A stretch of DNA of 64,000 bases from Pseudarthrobacter sp. NamB4 (GTDB lineage: Bacteria; Actinomycetota; Actinomycetes; Actinomycetales; Micrococcaceae): NCBI RefSeq assembly GCF_005796185.1, contig NZ_VAHM01000005.1:215987-279986 (forward strand), given 5' to 3'. Made by a program: the position numbers and the translations under genes. Positions 14,622 to 23,226 of the stretch are shown piece by piece (positions within the stretch are counted from its first letter, which is position 1; each line of letters starts with the position of its first letter). The notes under the pieces were generated by a model, which had not been told where the DNA came from, did no database searches, and saw only the letters and a list, made by a program, of their open reading frames with translations.

Positions 14622-15054
14622 GACTTACTCCTTGAGATGCCAACGGATGACACTCAATTGTCCCACAGCACGGCTGTGGCGGCCGCCCTTGGAAGGGCAA
14701 CCGCCACAGCCGCTCCGGGCTTCAGCCCGCGGAAAGAAGGGCCGGCGACGGCTGGGGGGGAGAGTCTCGGTCTCAGAAGACTCTAACGTCGCCGGCCCCG
14801 TCTGGCCCGGCCACTGGGACCGGAAACTTCGGAGGCTTCCAGAGCTGTCGGCAGGTTCTGCTTGCTTTTTCCTGCCGCTGCTTTGCTTCCTTAAGTAAAT
14901 CCTGCAGTGACCGGGCGCACACGAGTAGGCAGTACTCTAATTCGCCGACGGGGTACTACCGGGGCAACGGGCCGATACCCGGGGGCGCTCTATGCTGGGC
15001 AGCCTGAAGCCCCAGCCGTGACCATGGCGCGGTCCGCACCGTTAACGGCGGCTG
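14622..15054. other. Intergenic region rich in inverted repeats
   Basis: These 433 bases hold no convincing gene. They contain four stem-loops: 14671-14682 with 14701-14712 (12 bp, with a further 6-bp inner stem); 14717-14728 (5 bp); 14740-14750 with 14787-14797 (11 bp, with a 7-bp inner stem 14761-14767/14778-14784); and 14849-14855 with 14871-14877 (7 bp). A plus-strand TATGCT box at 14991 and a GGGGTACTAC element at 14950-14959 are also present. The region may hold tandem terminators for the upstream LuxR gene, a small RNA, or both. Confidence 0.6.
14657..14662 (-). promoter_or_regulatory. Putative -10 box (GACAAT) of sufS-sufU
   Basis: On the minus strand GACAAT would start transcription near 14650, giving a leader of about 30 nt that includes the AAGGAG site. 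The -35 region falls inside the arm of the first upstream hairpin. Confidence 0.3.
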
Positions 15055-17715
15055 CTACTTGGGAAGCGCCGACTCCAGCTCATCCCGGCTGCGCACACCC
15101 AGCTTGACGTAGGTGCGGTACAGGTGTCCCTCCACAGTGCGGACCGACACCATGAGCCGCTGGGCGATCTCGCGGTCCGTCAGGCCCTGCACGGCAAGCT
15201 CCACGATGTCCTGCTCACGGCGGGTCAGGTGGACGGCAGGAGCTGCCGCAATGAAACGGCCCTCCCGGAACCGTTCACCCAGTTCATGGTCGCACTTTTC
15301 GCGCTGGGCAACAGCCTGCCGGGACCGGCGGCGCTCCCCGGACTGCTCCAGCACGGTGCTGGCCCGGGCATAGGCCTCGCGGGCGAGGTTGACGAAGCCG
15401 GATTCCTCCAGCATGGCCGCTGTGGCCATCAGCGTGTCCCCGTTGGCAGCTTCCCAGTCAGTGGCGAGCTTCAGCATTGCTCCGGCCCATCGGCCCTCCA
15501 CGCCCCGGGCCGCCTCCTGCACCATGGGGATCACTGAGGAGTCTCCCAGATCCCAGCAGAGTGCGAGGAGTTCCAGCAGGGCACCCTTCCGCGAGGAGGC
15601 CTCCGCAGTGGTAACCAGCGTGTGCAGTGAGGCCAGCCCCTTGCCGTCCCGGGACAGGTACTCCCCAGCAGCAGCGACGTAGGCGGCGGCCAGGAAGTCA
15701 TGGGCGGGGCCGCCGGCCACAGCATCCTTGTAGTCCTGTTCCAAGCGCTTTGCCTGCGCAGTGTCCCCCAGCCTTGCCGCGGCATAGAAGCCCAGGGCGG
15801 AGCCGAAGCGGAACAGCTGCAGGGGGTCGTTAAGCCTCAGCGCTTCCACAGCCGGCAGCAGCAGCTGGTAGGCGCGCTCCATCCGGCCTTGCCGCAGCAT
15901 GGAATAGCCGCGCAGTACTTGCAGGCTGCCGTTAAAGGTTGCCGCTCCGGGCGCGTGTCCTGAAGCGTAGCTGTCAAGCTCACGCTCCGCCGATGCCCAT
16001 TCGCCCATCGCCAGGTAATCCGACACGAGCCGTCCCAGCACGAATTCCGAGAAGAAGAAGAGGCTGTTCTCCAGGGGCCCGAGTTCCGAGGCCGCCAGGA
16101 GCGCCGCATCAAGTCCCTCCGCCGGCCTGCCCGCTGCTGCCAGCGCATGGGCCAGGAGTGCCTCGCCAATGGCCCTGACCGGGTCACCGCCGGCTTCCGC
16201 CGACCTGCGGCTCCTGAGATCCGCTGCGCGGGTTAGGAGAGCCTGGAAATCCACCTCCGCACCGGCCTGCAGCAGCTGCAGAAGTTCGTCCTGCCAGGCC
16301 GGGGCCGCTGCCTGCGTCTCCCGGGCCTGTCCCCTTATTGCCTCCGCCAAAACTGTGAGCGGCTGGCCGGTTGCCAACTGCGCCGACGCCCTCAGCAGCA
16401 GCACAGCGGGACCCTCGGGATGGCGGGCCAACTGCGGCCAGCAGTCTTCAAGCAGTCCCGCAGCTTCCGCATAGGAGCCCTCGTTGTAGAGGGCCCGTGC
16501 CTGGATGGCCCGGGCCAACGGCAGGAGTTCGGGGTCGTGGACCTTGGCCGCGATGGAGCGCGCACTCTGGTTACGGAAGCGTGTCAGCGCCTCACGACCG
16601 GCCTCCAGCATCCCGGCGTCGGACACCCGCAGGCCACATTCCAGGGCCCATTCCACAGAACGCAGCCAGCCTTCGCCACGAAGCGCAGCGGGATCCTGGT
16701 GTTCGCGGAGTTTTTCCAGCAGTTGGAGGCTGCGTGATACCGAGATGGTATTTCTGATGGCCTTCGCGAACAATGCGTTCCACAGTATCAGCTCCGCCGC
16801 GATGCCGGAGTTTTCGACAACCATTTGCTGGTCCAGCAGGGACCGGACCACGGCTGCCCCGCAGACATCCTCGATCGCCTTCCTGCTGACGGGGCCGGCC
16901 AGCGCAATGAGTTTCAGGGCTTCCTGTTCCTCCGGCCGCCGCCGAAGGTGATCCTTGGTAACCACTGATGTCAGCCGCACCCCGTCCGTGGGCAATGCTC
17001 CCAACAGGATCCAGATCCCGTTCCTCTTCGCCAGGATTCCGGCCTCGGCAGCATCGTGCAGCAGGGCATCGAGGAGGCGCGGGTTGCCCCCGGAGGCGGT
17101 CCAGACGGCATCAACGGTGGCCGCAGGAACCGTACCGTCGAGAAGGTGGGCCAGCGCTTCCTCGATCTGTTCACGGTTCAGGGGACGCAGGTCCACGCGC
17201 TCGGCCAGCCCGTCATACCACAGCTGGTCCAGCGGCTGGGGCAAGCCGGGCCGGGGCCTGGCAGCCGCCACCACTGTTGCCCACCCGGCGGAGATCAGGT
17301 CGGCCACTACACCTGCGGAAGCCTCGTCCAGATAGTGCGCATCATCAATTACGAGCAGGACGGGCGCGCCGTTGCCCGCCTTCAACTTCTCAAAGTAACT
17401 CCACATGGACCGCAGGACGGCCACGGGCGAAACTGATTCCTCGGCTGTCAGTTCGCCGGTGTAGGGAGTCAGGATACCGAACGGCACCGCCGCCAGGGCG
17501 GAACTCCCATGCATCTGCAGCACGTTCAGTTCCCCGGTGAGACGCTCGGCGATAGCAGCCGCCAGGGAGGATTTTCCAATGCCCGGTCCCGCCATGACGA
17601 AGACCGCCTGGCTGGTGACGTTCCGCACAATCCCGCAGATCCGCTCCAGTGGCTCCCGCCTTCCCGAGAGAAACCGGTGTGCTGTGGTGGGCTTGTGGCC
17701 GTTAGACGAGTCCAG
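15055..17715 (-). CDS. Large ATP-binding LuxR-family regulator (second of tandem pair)
   Basis: This is a LAL/STAND-type regulator: an AAA-like ATPase with P-loop VMAGPGIGKSSLAAAIAERL, a Walker B-like VLLVIDDAHYLDEAS, a long helical repeat region, and a C-terminal LuxR helix-turn-helix (LTRREQDIVELAVQGLTDRE to RTVEGHLYRTYVKLGVRSRD). The first standard start codon is GTG 17628 (857 residues), but the frame stays open upstream and encodes FLSGRREPLERICGIV, the usual lead-in to the P-loop of this family. I therefore extend the gene to a CTG at 17715, which follows a GGTGA site and overlaps the stop of the preceding gene by 14 nt; the exact start is uncertain. Ligand and targets are unknown. Confidence 0.8.
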   Translation of the reverse strand: MDSSNGHKPTTAHRFLSGRREPLERICGIVRNVTSQAVFVMAGPGIGKSSLAAAIAERLTGELNVLQMHGSSALAAVPFGILTPYTGELTAEESVSPVAVLRSMWSYFEKLKAGNGAPVLLVIDDAHYLDEASAGVVADLISAGWATVVAAARPRPGLPQPLDQLWYDGLAERVDLRPLNREQIEEALAHLLDGTVPAATVDAVWTASGGNPRLLDALLHDAAEAGILAKRNGIWILLGALPTDGVRLTSVVTKDHLRRRPEEQEALKLIALAGPVSRKAIEDVCGAAVVRSLLDQQMVVENSGIAAELILWNALFAKAIRNTISVSRSLQLLEKLREHQDPAALRGEGWLRSVEWALECGLRVSDAGMLEAGREALTRFRNQSARSIAAKVHDPELLPLARAIQARALYNEGSYAEAAGLLEDCWPQLARHPEGPAVLLLRASAQLATGQPLTVLAEAIRGQARETQAAAPAWQDELLQLLQAGAEVDFQALLTRAADLRSRRSAEAGGDPVRAIGEALLAHALAAAGRPAEGLDAALLAASELGPLENSLFFFSEFVLGRLVSDYLAMGEWASAERELDSYASGHAPGAATFNGSLQVLRGYSMLRQGRMERAYQLLLPAVEALRLNDPLQLFRFGSALGFYAAARLGDTAQAKRLEQDYKDAVAGGPAHDFLAAAYVAAAGEYLSRDGKGLASLHTLVTTAEASSRKGALLELLALCWDLGDSSVIPMVQEAARGVEGRWAGAMLKLATDWEAANGDTLMATAAMLEESGFVNLAREAYARASTVLEQSGERRRSRQAVAQREKCDHELGERFREGRFIAAAPAVHLTRREQDIVELAVQGLTDREIAQRLMVSVRTVEGHLYRTYVKLGVRSRDELESALPK

Positions 17716-20437
17716 TCAGATCACCCCTGGAAGTTACGCCGAGCTTGGTAAAGACCTGGTACAGGTGGCCCTCCACGGTGCGCACTGACACGCCCATTTC
17801 CAGTGCGATGTCCCGGTTGGAAGCACCCCTGCCCGCCAGCCGGGCGATCTGGCGCTCCCTGCTGGTGAGCAGCGGGCTTCCGCTGCTGGGCACAATGGGA
17901 AGATTTGCCACGGTGGCGGCCAGGATGTCCAACCGTGCCTGCGCTGTCCGGGCGGTGAGGGAGTCGCTGTTCTGGCGCGCAAAGTCCACGGCGAGGGCCA
18001 TGCACCGCGCCTCCACCGCATCCAGCTCCAGGGTGGCCGCCAGTTCGCCGCCGGCCAGGAGGATCTTGGCGTCCTTGGTCCGGCTGCCCACCGCGATCAG
18101 CCGGGAAACCTCAGCCAGGGGACCCTGGCGGTGGCCGGCGATATCCTCCAGCAGACGGAAGTCAGCGTCGCTCCCGTTCATGGTGGCGGCGAGCAGGTTG
18201 ACTCCAGCCAGGGTGAAGCGCCCCGCCTCCATGTTGTGCCGCGCGGCCTGCTTAAGGCCGGCAACGGCGTCAGGATCGCCAAGCCAGCGCCCCGCCACGA
18301 GAGAGCAGAATTCGATGATGCTTTCGGTGATGAAGCTGGACTTTCCCGGCACCCGTTGCAGTTTGGCGAGGTACTTACGCGCCTGCGCCGTGTTGCCCGT
18401 CTGGGCGTGTGCCAGGGCAATCGCTGCATAAGCGCAGCGGAGGGCAGCCTGCACGGGTTGAAGCTCCAGTTGCGCCGCCGCGGAGATGAGCGGGTCAAGG
18501 GCGGCGGCACCCCGGCCGGAGTAGACATAGGCCAGGCCTGCCCCGAGTTCAGTTGCTGCGCTTCGGACCGGGAGCCCGTACGGTTCCTCCGCTGCCTGCG
18601 GACCCAGGAGGTCGATGCACCGCCGCCACTGTCCCGCCATCAACAGGACCAGGTAGGCCTCCCTGGTGTAGCGTTCCCGCAATCCCACGACGTGGGACGC
18701 ATCGCTGATTTGGCCTCCCAACTGGCGCAGGATGCTCAGCGCATCCATCTCCCGGCCCGTCATGACCAGGGCTTTCATGAGCAGGATGGCTGAATGCATA
18801 CGGTAATGGGTGTCCGGATTCATCGCCGGATCGGCCGCTGCCTCAAGGGCGGGAATGATGGCGGCGTACTCGCCCGCGAAAACCCGGTATTCGAACTCGC
18901 TCAGCGCCACCCGGTTTGCTGCGGTAGCGACCGGTTCCGGCCAGGCCTTGTTGTTCGCGGCCTCCTCCAGCCGGCTCCGGGCCTCCTGCAGCAGGTCCGG
19001 CACCCGGCCTGCCTCCTCGGGCAGCGACAGCATCACCTGCGACTTGGCGGCTATGACCTGAGCATATTCCCCGACGTCCAGGCCCTCCAGCTCAGGCTGC
19101 GAAATGTCCTCCAGCGCCGCCATGGCTTGGACCGGCATATCCAGCTGCAGATACGCGGCCGCTTTCTGGCGCTGACCGGCCACCCACTGCCGGTCCGTCC
19201 GCTGGAGCATTTCAGCGTACGTCAGCGCAAACCGGGGATCGAACAGCTGGACTGCGGCTTCTGCTGCCGCGAGGGCCAGGGCAGGGCTGAGGTCCGCCTC
19301 GCATTCGCGGGTCCAGGCGGCGAAGGCCATCAGCTCTTCCACGGTCATCCCTGCCGGGTCCGGTTCGGAGCCGTCCAGGAGCAGGGCGCGCAGCTCACGG
19401 CGCCGCGCGATGCTGAGCCAGGTACGTACCACGTCGCCGATGTATTTCTCGCGCAGAGACACCCAGCGATGGTCGGACTGGTCGATCTCCAGCAGGCCGC
19501 CGTCCTCCATGTCGGCCACGACTTCGGCGCTGTAAATGGCAGTGAGCCTGGACAGTTCCACACGGCGGGCGCAGGAAAGCATTTCGATGACTTCCCGCGC
19601 TTCCGGGGTTTCCCTTGACCAGCGGGACCGGACGATGTCGTCAAGGCTGGCGGCACCGTCGAGGACCACCTTGTCCCGCAGGGTCCAGACTGAGTCGGAC
19701 AACACCAGGTTCCCGGACAACTGCTGTTCGGTGACAAGCGCCCTGAGTAGTAACGGGTTGCCGCCCACCATGTGGTGGTAGGTACTGACCAGGGACGCCG
19801 AGACCCGGTGGCCCAGCAGGGACAACAGAACCTGGCGGGTCTGCAGCTCGTTGAGGTTGCTGAGCCGGACCTCGGTCAACCGCCGGTCCGTCAAAAGCCA
19901 GTGGAAGTCCGGGGGCAGATCACTGATTTTGGGTGCCACAGCGACGATTTTTGCCGTGCCGGTCAGGAGTACGTTCAGCAACACTCCGGCACTCATGTCG
20001 TCAATGCTGCCCGAGGTGTCCAGGGTGATAACGCAGGGCCTGCCCCCTGCGTCGCTTCGAATGAGCGAGGTAATGCCCCGCAGGATGGCCGTGGGGGAAC
20101 CCATGTACGCCTGCGGAAGCCTGGCCAGGAGGAAGGAAAGGCAACCGTAGGGCGTGGCGGAACCTCCCGGCCCGCTTCGGAGCTGCAATGACCAGACGTC
20201 CGGTCCCAAATCCATCACCGCGGCACGGGCAAGGGAGGACTTTCCCACGCCGCGCCCGCCGGTGATCACCACTCCAAGGGAGCCTTCGGTGGTGAGTGCT
20301 GTCCGAACGGATTCGAGGTTTGCGCCGCGGGCAGGGGCAGACCACAGTTGCCCCTCCCGCCTTCCGGAGGTGTCTGTGTTCAGCCCAGCGTCGTGAAGTG
20401 TTGACCCACGTCCCCAGCTGAGTGGCTCGATTGACAT
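17702..20437 (-). CDS. Large ATP-binding LuxR-family regulator (first of tandem pair)
   Basis: The 911-residue regulator has the same plan as its neighbour: a 50-residue N-terminal stretch, P-loop VVITGGRGVGKSSL (Lys66), an ITLDTSGSIDDMSA Walker B-like strand, helical repeats, and a C-terminal LuxR domain (LTSRERQIARLAGRGASNRD, then VRTVEGHLYQVFTKLGVTSR). Such proteins usually couple ATP or ligand binding to activation of nearby genes. ATG 20437 has an AGGGG site 9 nt upstream. A perfect 11-bp inverted repeat, 20449-20474, ends 12 nt before the ATG, so it lies in the leader or promoter and may mediate autoregulation. The two genes appear to be an ancient tandem duplication, judging by shared order and the shared HTH core. 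Confidence 0.88.
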   Translation of the reverse strand: MSIEPLSWGRGSTLHDAGLNTDTSGRREGQLWSAPARGANLESVRTALTTEGSLGVVITGGRGVGKSSLARAAVMDLGPDVWSLQLRSGPGGSATPYGCLSFLLARLPQAYMGSPTAILRGITSLIRSDAGGRPCVITLDTSGSIDDMSAGVLLNVLLTGTAKIVAVAPKISDLPPDFHWLLTDRRLTEVRLSNLNELQTRQVLLSLLGHRVSASLVSTYHHMVGGNPLLLRALVTEQQLSGNLVLSDSVWTLRDKVVLDGAASLDDIVRSRWSRETPEAREVIEMLSCARRVELSRLTAIYSAEVVADMEDGGLLEIDQSDHRWVSLREKYIGDVVRTWLSIARRRELRALLLDGSEPDPAGMTVEELMAFAAWTRECEADLSPALALAAAEAAVQLFDPRFALTYAEMLQRTDRQWVAGQRQKAAAYLQLDMPVQAMAALEDISQPELEGLDVGEYAQVIAAKSQVMLSLPEEAGRVPDLLQEARSRLEEAANNKAWPEPVATAANRVALSEFEYRVFAGEYAAIIPALEAAADPAMNPDTHYRMHSAILLMKALVMTGREMDALSILRQLGGQISDASHVVGLRERYTREAYLVLLMAGQWRRCIDLLGPQAAEEPYGLPVRSAATELGAGLAYVYSGRGAAALDPLISAAAQLELQPVQAALRCAYAAIALAHAQTGNTAQARKYLAKLQRVPGKSSFITESIIEFCSLVAGRWLGDPDAVAGLKQAARHNMEAGRFTLAGVNLLAATMNGSDADFRLLEDIAGHRQGPLAEVSRLIAVGSRTKDAKILLAGGELAATLELDAVEARCMALAVDFARQNSDSLTARTAQARLDILAATVANLPIVPSSGSPLLTSRERQIARLAGRGASNRDIALEMGVSVRTVEGHLYQVFTKLGVTSRGDLTGLV

Positions 20438-20448
20438 GAACTTATCCC

Positions 20449-20474
20449 CTACATCCCGCGATAGCGGGATGTAG
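20449..20474. promoter_or_regulatory. Perfect 11-bp inverted repeat before the LuxR gene
   Basis: CTACATCCCGC and GCGGGATGTAG are separated by GATA. The element is centred about 24 bp upstream of ATG 20437, next to the ribosome site. It may be an operator for the LuxR protein itself or an mRNA hairpin limiting translation. Confidence 0.55.
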
Positions 20475-20559
20475 CCCCATTGCTCCCCCGCATAGGAAGT
20501 AGCGTACCCCCTGGCAGAGACAAGGAAACAGGGCTAAAGGCCTTTAAGTTCAGATTGCG

Positions 20560-21150
20560 CTAGCCCTGGGACTTCGCGGGATGGAATTTCTGCTGTGCTG
20601 CGGTCAGGCCATCACGCAGCAGGGCTTCGACCGCGTCTGCCGCTTCATCCAGCAGGAATGGCAGTTCCTTGAGCTCCGCACTCCCAAAGTCGCGCAGGAC
20701 GTAATCGGCAGTGTCCATACGTCCGGGTGGCCGCCCCACCCCCACCCTGACCCGCAGGTAATCCTTGGTGCCCAGTGCCTTCGAGATGTCCCGCAGTCCG
20801 TTGTGGCCGCCTTCTCCCCCGCCGATCTTGAGTTTTACTGTATTAAAGGGGATATCGATCTCATCGTGCACCGCCACAACATGGTCCGGCGCGATGCCGT
20901 AGAAGTTCGCCAGGGCCGCCACCGGCCCGCCGGAGACGTTCATGTAGCTCATCGGTTTTGCCAGCACCACCCGCGGTCCGCCGAGGCTAAGGCGTCCTTC
21001 GAGAACCTGGGCCCGGGCCTTGTGGCTTTTGAACCCGGCTCCCATTCGGCCTGCAAGTTCGTCGAGCACCATCTGGCCGATGTTGTGCCTGTTGCCTTGG
21101 TACTGTGCTCCGGGGTTTCCGAGGCCAGCGATGAGCCAGGTATCAGTCAT
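20560..21150 (-). CDS. pth: Peptidyl-tRNA hydrolase
   Basis: It releases tRNA from peptidyl-tRNA dropped by ribosomes. The 196-residue length is normal. Family motifs include LIAGLGNPGAQYQGNRHNIG with the catalytic His22, KPMSYMNVSGGPV, and VHDEIDIPFNTVKLKIGGGE with the catalytic Asp near 96, followed by GGHNGLRDI. It has no Shine-Dalgarno site; a TAGGAT box ends 6 nt before the ATG, so the message is probably leaderless. It follows rplY in the same direction, separated by a hairpin. Confidence 0.97.
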   Translation of the reverse strand: MTDTWLIAGLGNPGAQYQGNRHNIGQMVLDELAGRMGAGFKSHKARAQVLEGRLSLGGPRVVLAKPMSYMNVSGGPVAALANFYGIAPDHVVAVHDEIDIPFNTVKLKIGGGEGGHNGLRDISKALGTKDYLRVRVGVGRPPGRMDTADYVLRDFGSAELKELPFLLDEAADAVEALLRDGLTAAQQKFHPAKSQG

Positions 21151-21156
21151 AAGTCA

Positions 21157-21162
21157 ATCCTA
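21157..21162 (-). promoter_or_regulatory. Putative -10 box (TAGGAT) of leaderless pth
   Basis: TAGGAT lies 6 nt before the pth ATG, with no ribosome site between. Confidence 0.5.
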
Positions 21163-21210
21163 GGGTGGGGCGCCGGTCCGGCCTGCACCGGCAACGGGCG
21201 GTGGACATGC

Positions 21211-21243
21211 CAGTGGCCGGACCCCGTCGGAGTCCGGCCACTG
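21211..21243 (-). terminator. Hairpin downstream of rplY
   Basis: A perfect 12-bp stem (CAGTGGCCGGAC / GTCCGGCCACTG) has a 9-nt loop. It starts 17 nt past the rplY stop. No U-run follows. Confidence 0.7.
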
Positions 21244-21260
21244 ACAGAAGGTGCGGCTGC

Positions 21261-21875
21261 TTACTCGGCTGCGGCTTCTTCGGAAGCTTCCCCGGCAGCG
21301 GCTTCTGCGCCCTCGCCTGCTTCAGTCCCTTCCTCGGCCACGGTGGCGTCGGAGATGTTCACCACGAGAGCCTCGGCGTCGGTCAGCAGGACGGAACCCT
21401 TGGGCAGAGCCAGGTCGGAAGCGTGGATGTGCTCACCGGCGGCGCGGCCTTCGATGCTGACGGCAAGGGTCTCGGGCAGGTGGGTAGCCTCAGCCTCAAC
21501 GGAAACCGTGGTCAGTTCGAGGTTGTGCACGGTGCCGGGGGCGGTTTCGCCTTCAACGTGGACCGGGACGTCAACCGTGACCTTTTCGCCCTGGCGGACA
21601 GTCAGGAGGTCGATGTGCTCAATGATCTGCTTGATCGGGTCACGCTGGACATCCTTCACCAAGGCCAGGTGGCCTTCGCCGTTGATGTCCAGGGACAGCA
21701 GGGCGTTGGGGGTACGGACGGCCAGGGTGGTGGCCTTGGCGGGCAGGGTGACGTGGATGGGGTCCGCACCGTGGCCGTAGATCACGGCCGGGATGAGGTT
21801 GGCCATCCGGGCGCGGCGGGCGTAGCCCTTGCCGAATTCGGTGCGTACTTCTGCTGCGAGCTTCTGCTCAGACAT
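21261..21875 (-). CDS. rplY: 50S ribosomal protein L25/general stress protein Ctc
   Basis: This is the long (204-residue) CTC form of L25, which binds 5S rRNA. Residues 1-95 form the L25 domain (LAAEVRTEFGKGYARRARMA; AVIYGHGADPIHVTLPAK), followed by the beta-rich TL5 C-domain (VTVDVPVHVEGE to LPKGSVLLTDAEALVVNI) and an acidic Ala/Glu-rich tail. ATG 21875 has an AAGGAG site. A gap of 368 bp separates it from prs. Confidence 0.96.
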   Translation of the reverse strand: MSEQKLAAEVRTEFGKGYARRARMANLIPAVIYGHGADPIHVTLPAKATTLAVRTPNALLSLDINGEGHLALVKDVQRDPIKQIIEHIDLLTVRQGEKVTVDVPVHVEGETAPGTVHNLELTTVSVEAEATHLPETLAVSIEGRAAGEHIHASDLALPKGSVLLTDAEALVVNISDATVAEEGTEAGEGAEAAAGEASEEAAAE

Positions 21876-22243
21876 GGAAATCTCCTTGAAGACTAAACGG
21901 TGTTCAGCAAGGGCGGAGGTCTGTTGCGACCTTCAACGCCGGGCCGCTCGAGGCGGCCCTTCAAGAAGGCAGCCCTTCAGGGGAAGGGCAGATCAGACCC
22001 AGTCGATAACGGAGACCTGCGCACCGGCTTCCCGGTTGCTCTCCCTCGCCAAGGTATCGCTGAACAGTTTACCAGCGCCGCACCCGTTTACTGAAAACGG
22101 TCCCCACCGGCTCCCTGAGCTCGCAAGGCCACCTCGGCTCCCTGCCCTCGCAAGCTCGGGCTGGGGCCCTCGCCGCGACGGATCCACGCCCAGGGAACCC
22201 TGCCGGCGTCGGCCCTGGCGGCAGGCAGTCGCCGGCTCGGGCC
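21876..22243. other. Intergenic region between prs and rplY
   Basis: No gene is supported here. It contains two short hairpins, 21941-21947 with 21953-21959 (7 bp) and 21972-21977 with 21984-21989 (6 bp), just upstream of rplY. They may form its leader or the prs terminator. The remainder shows nothing I can name. Confidence 0.5.
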
Positions 22244-23224
22244 TCAGGCGTTGCCGTCGAACAGGCTGGTGACCGAACCGTCGTCGAACACCTCACGGAC
22301 AGCGCGCGCGATCAGCGGTGCGATGGAAAGGACTGTCAGCTGCGGGAACCGCTGTGCAGCGGTGAGCGGAAGGGTGTTGGTGACCACTACTTCACGGGCC
22401 CCGGATTCCGAGAGCCGCCTGGCAGCCGGATCGGAGAAAACGGCATGGGTGGCGGCGATGATGACATCCTTGGCACCGGCGTTCTTCAGCACCTGGACGG
22501 CACCGGAAATGGTTCCGCCGGTGTCGATCATGTCGTCGATCAGGAGGCAGGTACGGCCCTCGATCTGGCCAACCACTGTCTTGGAAACGGCCTGGTTAGG
22601 CACGGTGAGGTCGCGCATCTTGTGCACGAACGCGAGCGGCGCGCCGCCCAGGCGCTCGGCCCACTGTTCAGCAACACGCACACGCCCGGTGTCCGGCGAG
22701 ACGACCGTGACGTTTTCGATGTCCACGCGCGTGCGGATGTAGTCGGCGAGCAGCGGGATGGCCATGAGGTGGTCAACCGGGCCGTCGAAAAAGCCCTGGA
22801 TCTGCGAGGTGTGCAGGTCAACGCTCATGATCCGGTCAGCACCCGCGGTCCGGTAGAGGTCCGCCACCAGCCGCGCGGAAATGGGCTCACGGCCGCGGCC
22901 CTTCTTGTCCTGGCGCGCGTACGGATAGAACGGCGAGACAACGGTGATGCGCTTGGCGGAAGCACGCTTCAGCGAGTCGATCATGATTAGCTGTTCCATC
23001 AGCCAGTTGTTCAGCGGCGCGGGATGCGCCTGGATGACGAAGGCATCGGTGCCGCGGACGCTTTCGCCGGCACGGACGTAGATCTCACCGTTGGCGAAGT
23101 CGTAGGCATCGACCGGCAGCAGGTCCGTGCCAAGTTCCTTGGCGATTTCCCGGGCCAGCTCCGGGTGTGCCCGCCCGCTGGCGAGCACCAGCTTCTTCTC
23201 GCCGCGCGCCGTAATTTCGCTCAT
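22244..23224 (-). CDS. prs: Ribose-phosphate pyrophosphokinase
   Basis: It makes PRPP from ribose-5-phosphate and ATP for purine, pyrimidine, His and Trp synthesis. The 326-residue protein shows SGRAHPELAREIAKELG at the N-terminus, RQDKKGRGREPISARLVADL, the metal/ATP segment DLHTSQIQGFFDGPVDHL, and the PRPP loop CLLIDDMIDTGGTISGA. It begins 2 nt after the glmU stop (ribosome site GAGGG inside glmU), so the two are one operon; this order is common in Gram-positive bacteria. Confidence 0.97.
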   Translation of the reverse strand: MSEITARGEKKLVLASGRAHPELAREIAKELGTDLLPVDAYDFANGEIYVRAGESVRGTDAFVIQAHPAPLNNWLMEQLIMIDSLKRASAKRITVVSPFYPYARQDKKGRGREPISARLVADLYRTAGADRIMSVDLHTSQIQGFFDGPVDHLMAIPLLADYIRTRVDIENVTVVSPDTGRVRVAEQWAERLGGAPLAFVHKMRDLTVPNQAVSKTVVGQIEGRTCLLIDDMIDTGGTISGAVQVLKNAGAKDVIIAATHAVFSDPAARRLSESGAREVVVTNTLPLTAAQRFPQLTVLSIAPLIARAVREVFDDGSVTSLFDGNA

Positions 23225-23226
23225 GG

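Noticed and set aside
17629..17715. Possible frameshift at the start of the second LuxR gene
   Set aside because: The upstream residues are in the same frame as the P-loop, so no frameshift is needed; the problem is only the lack of a standard start codon.
21990..22243. Possible small gene or second tRNA between prs and rplY
   Set aside because: The frames there lack ribosome sites and family resemblance, and no cloverleaf could be drawn.
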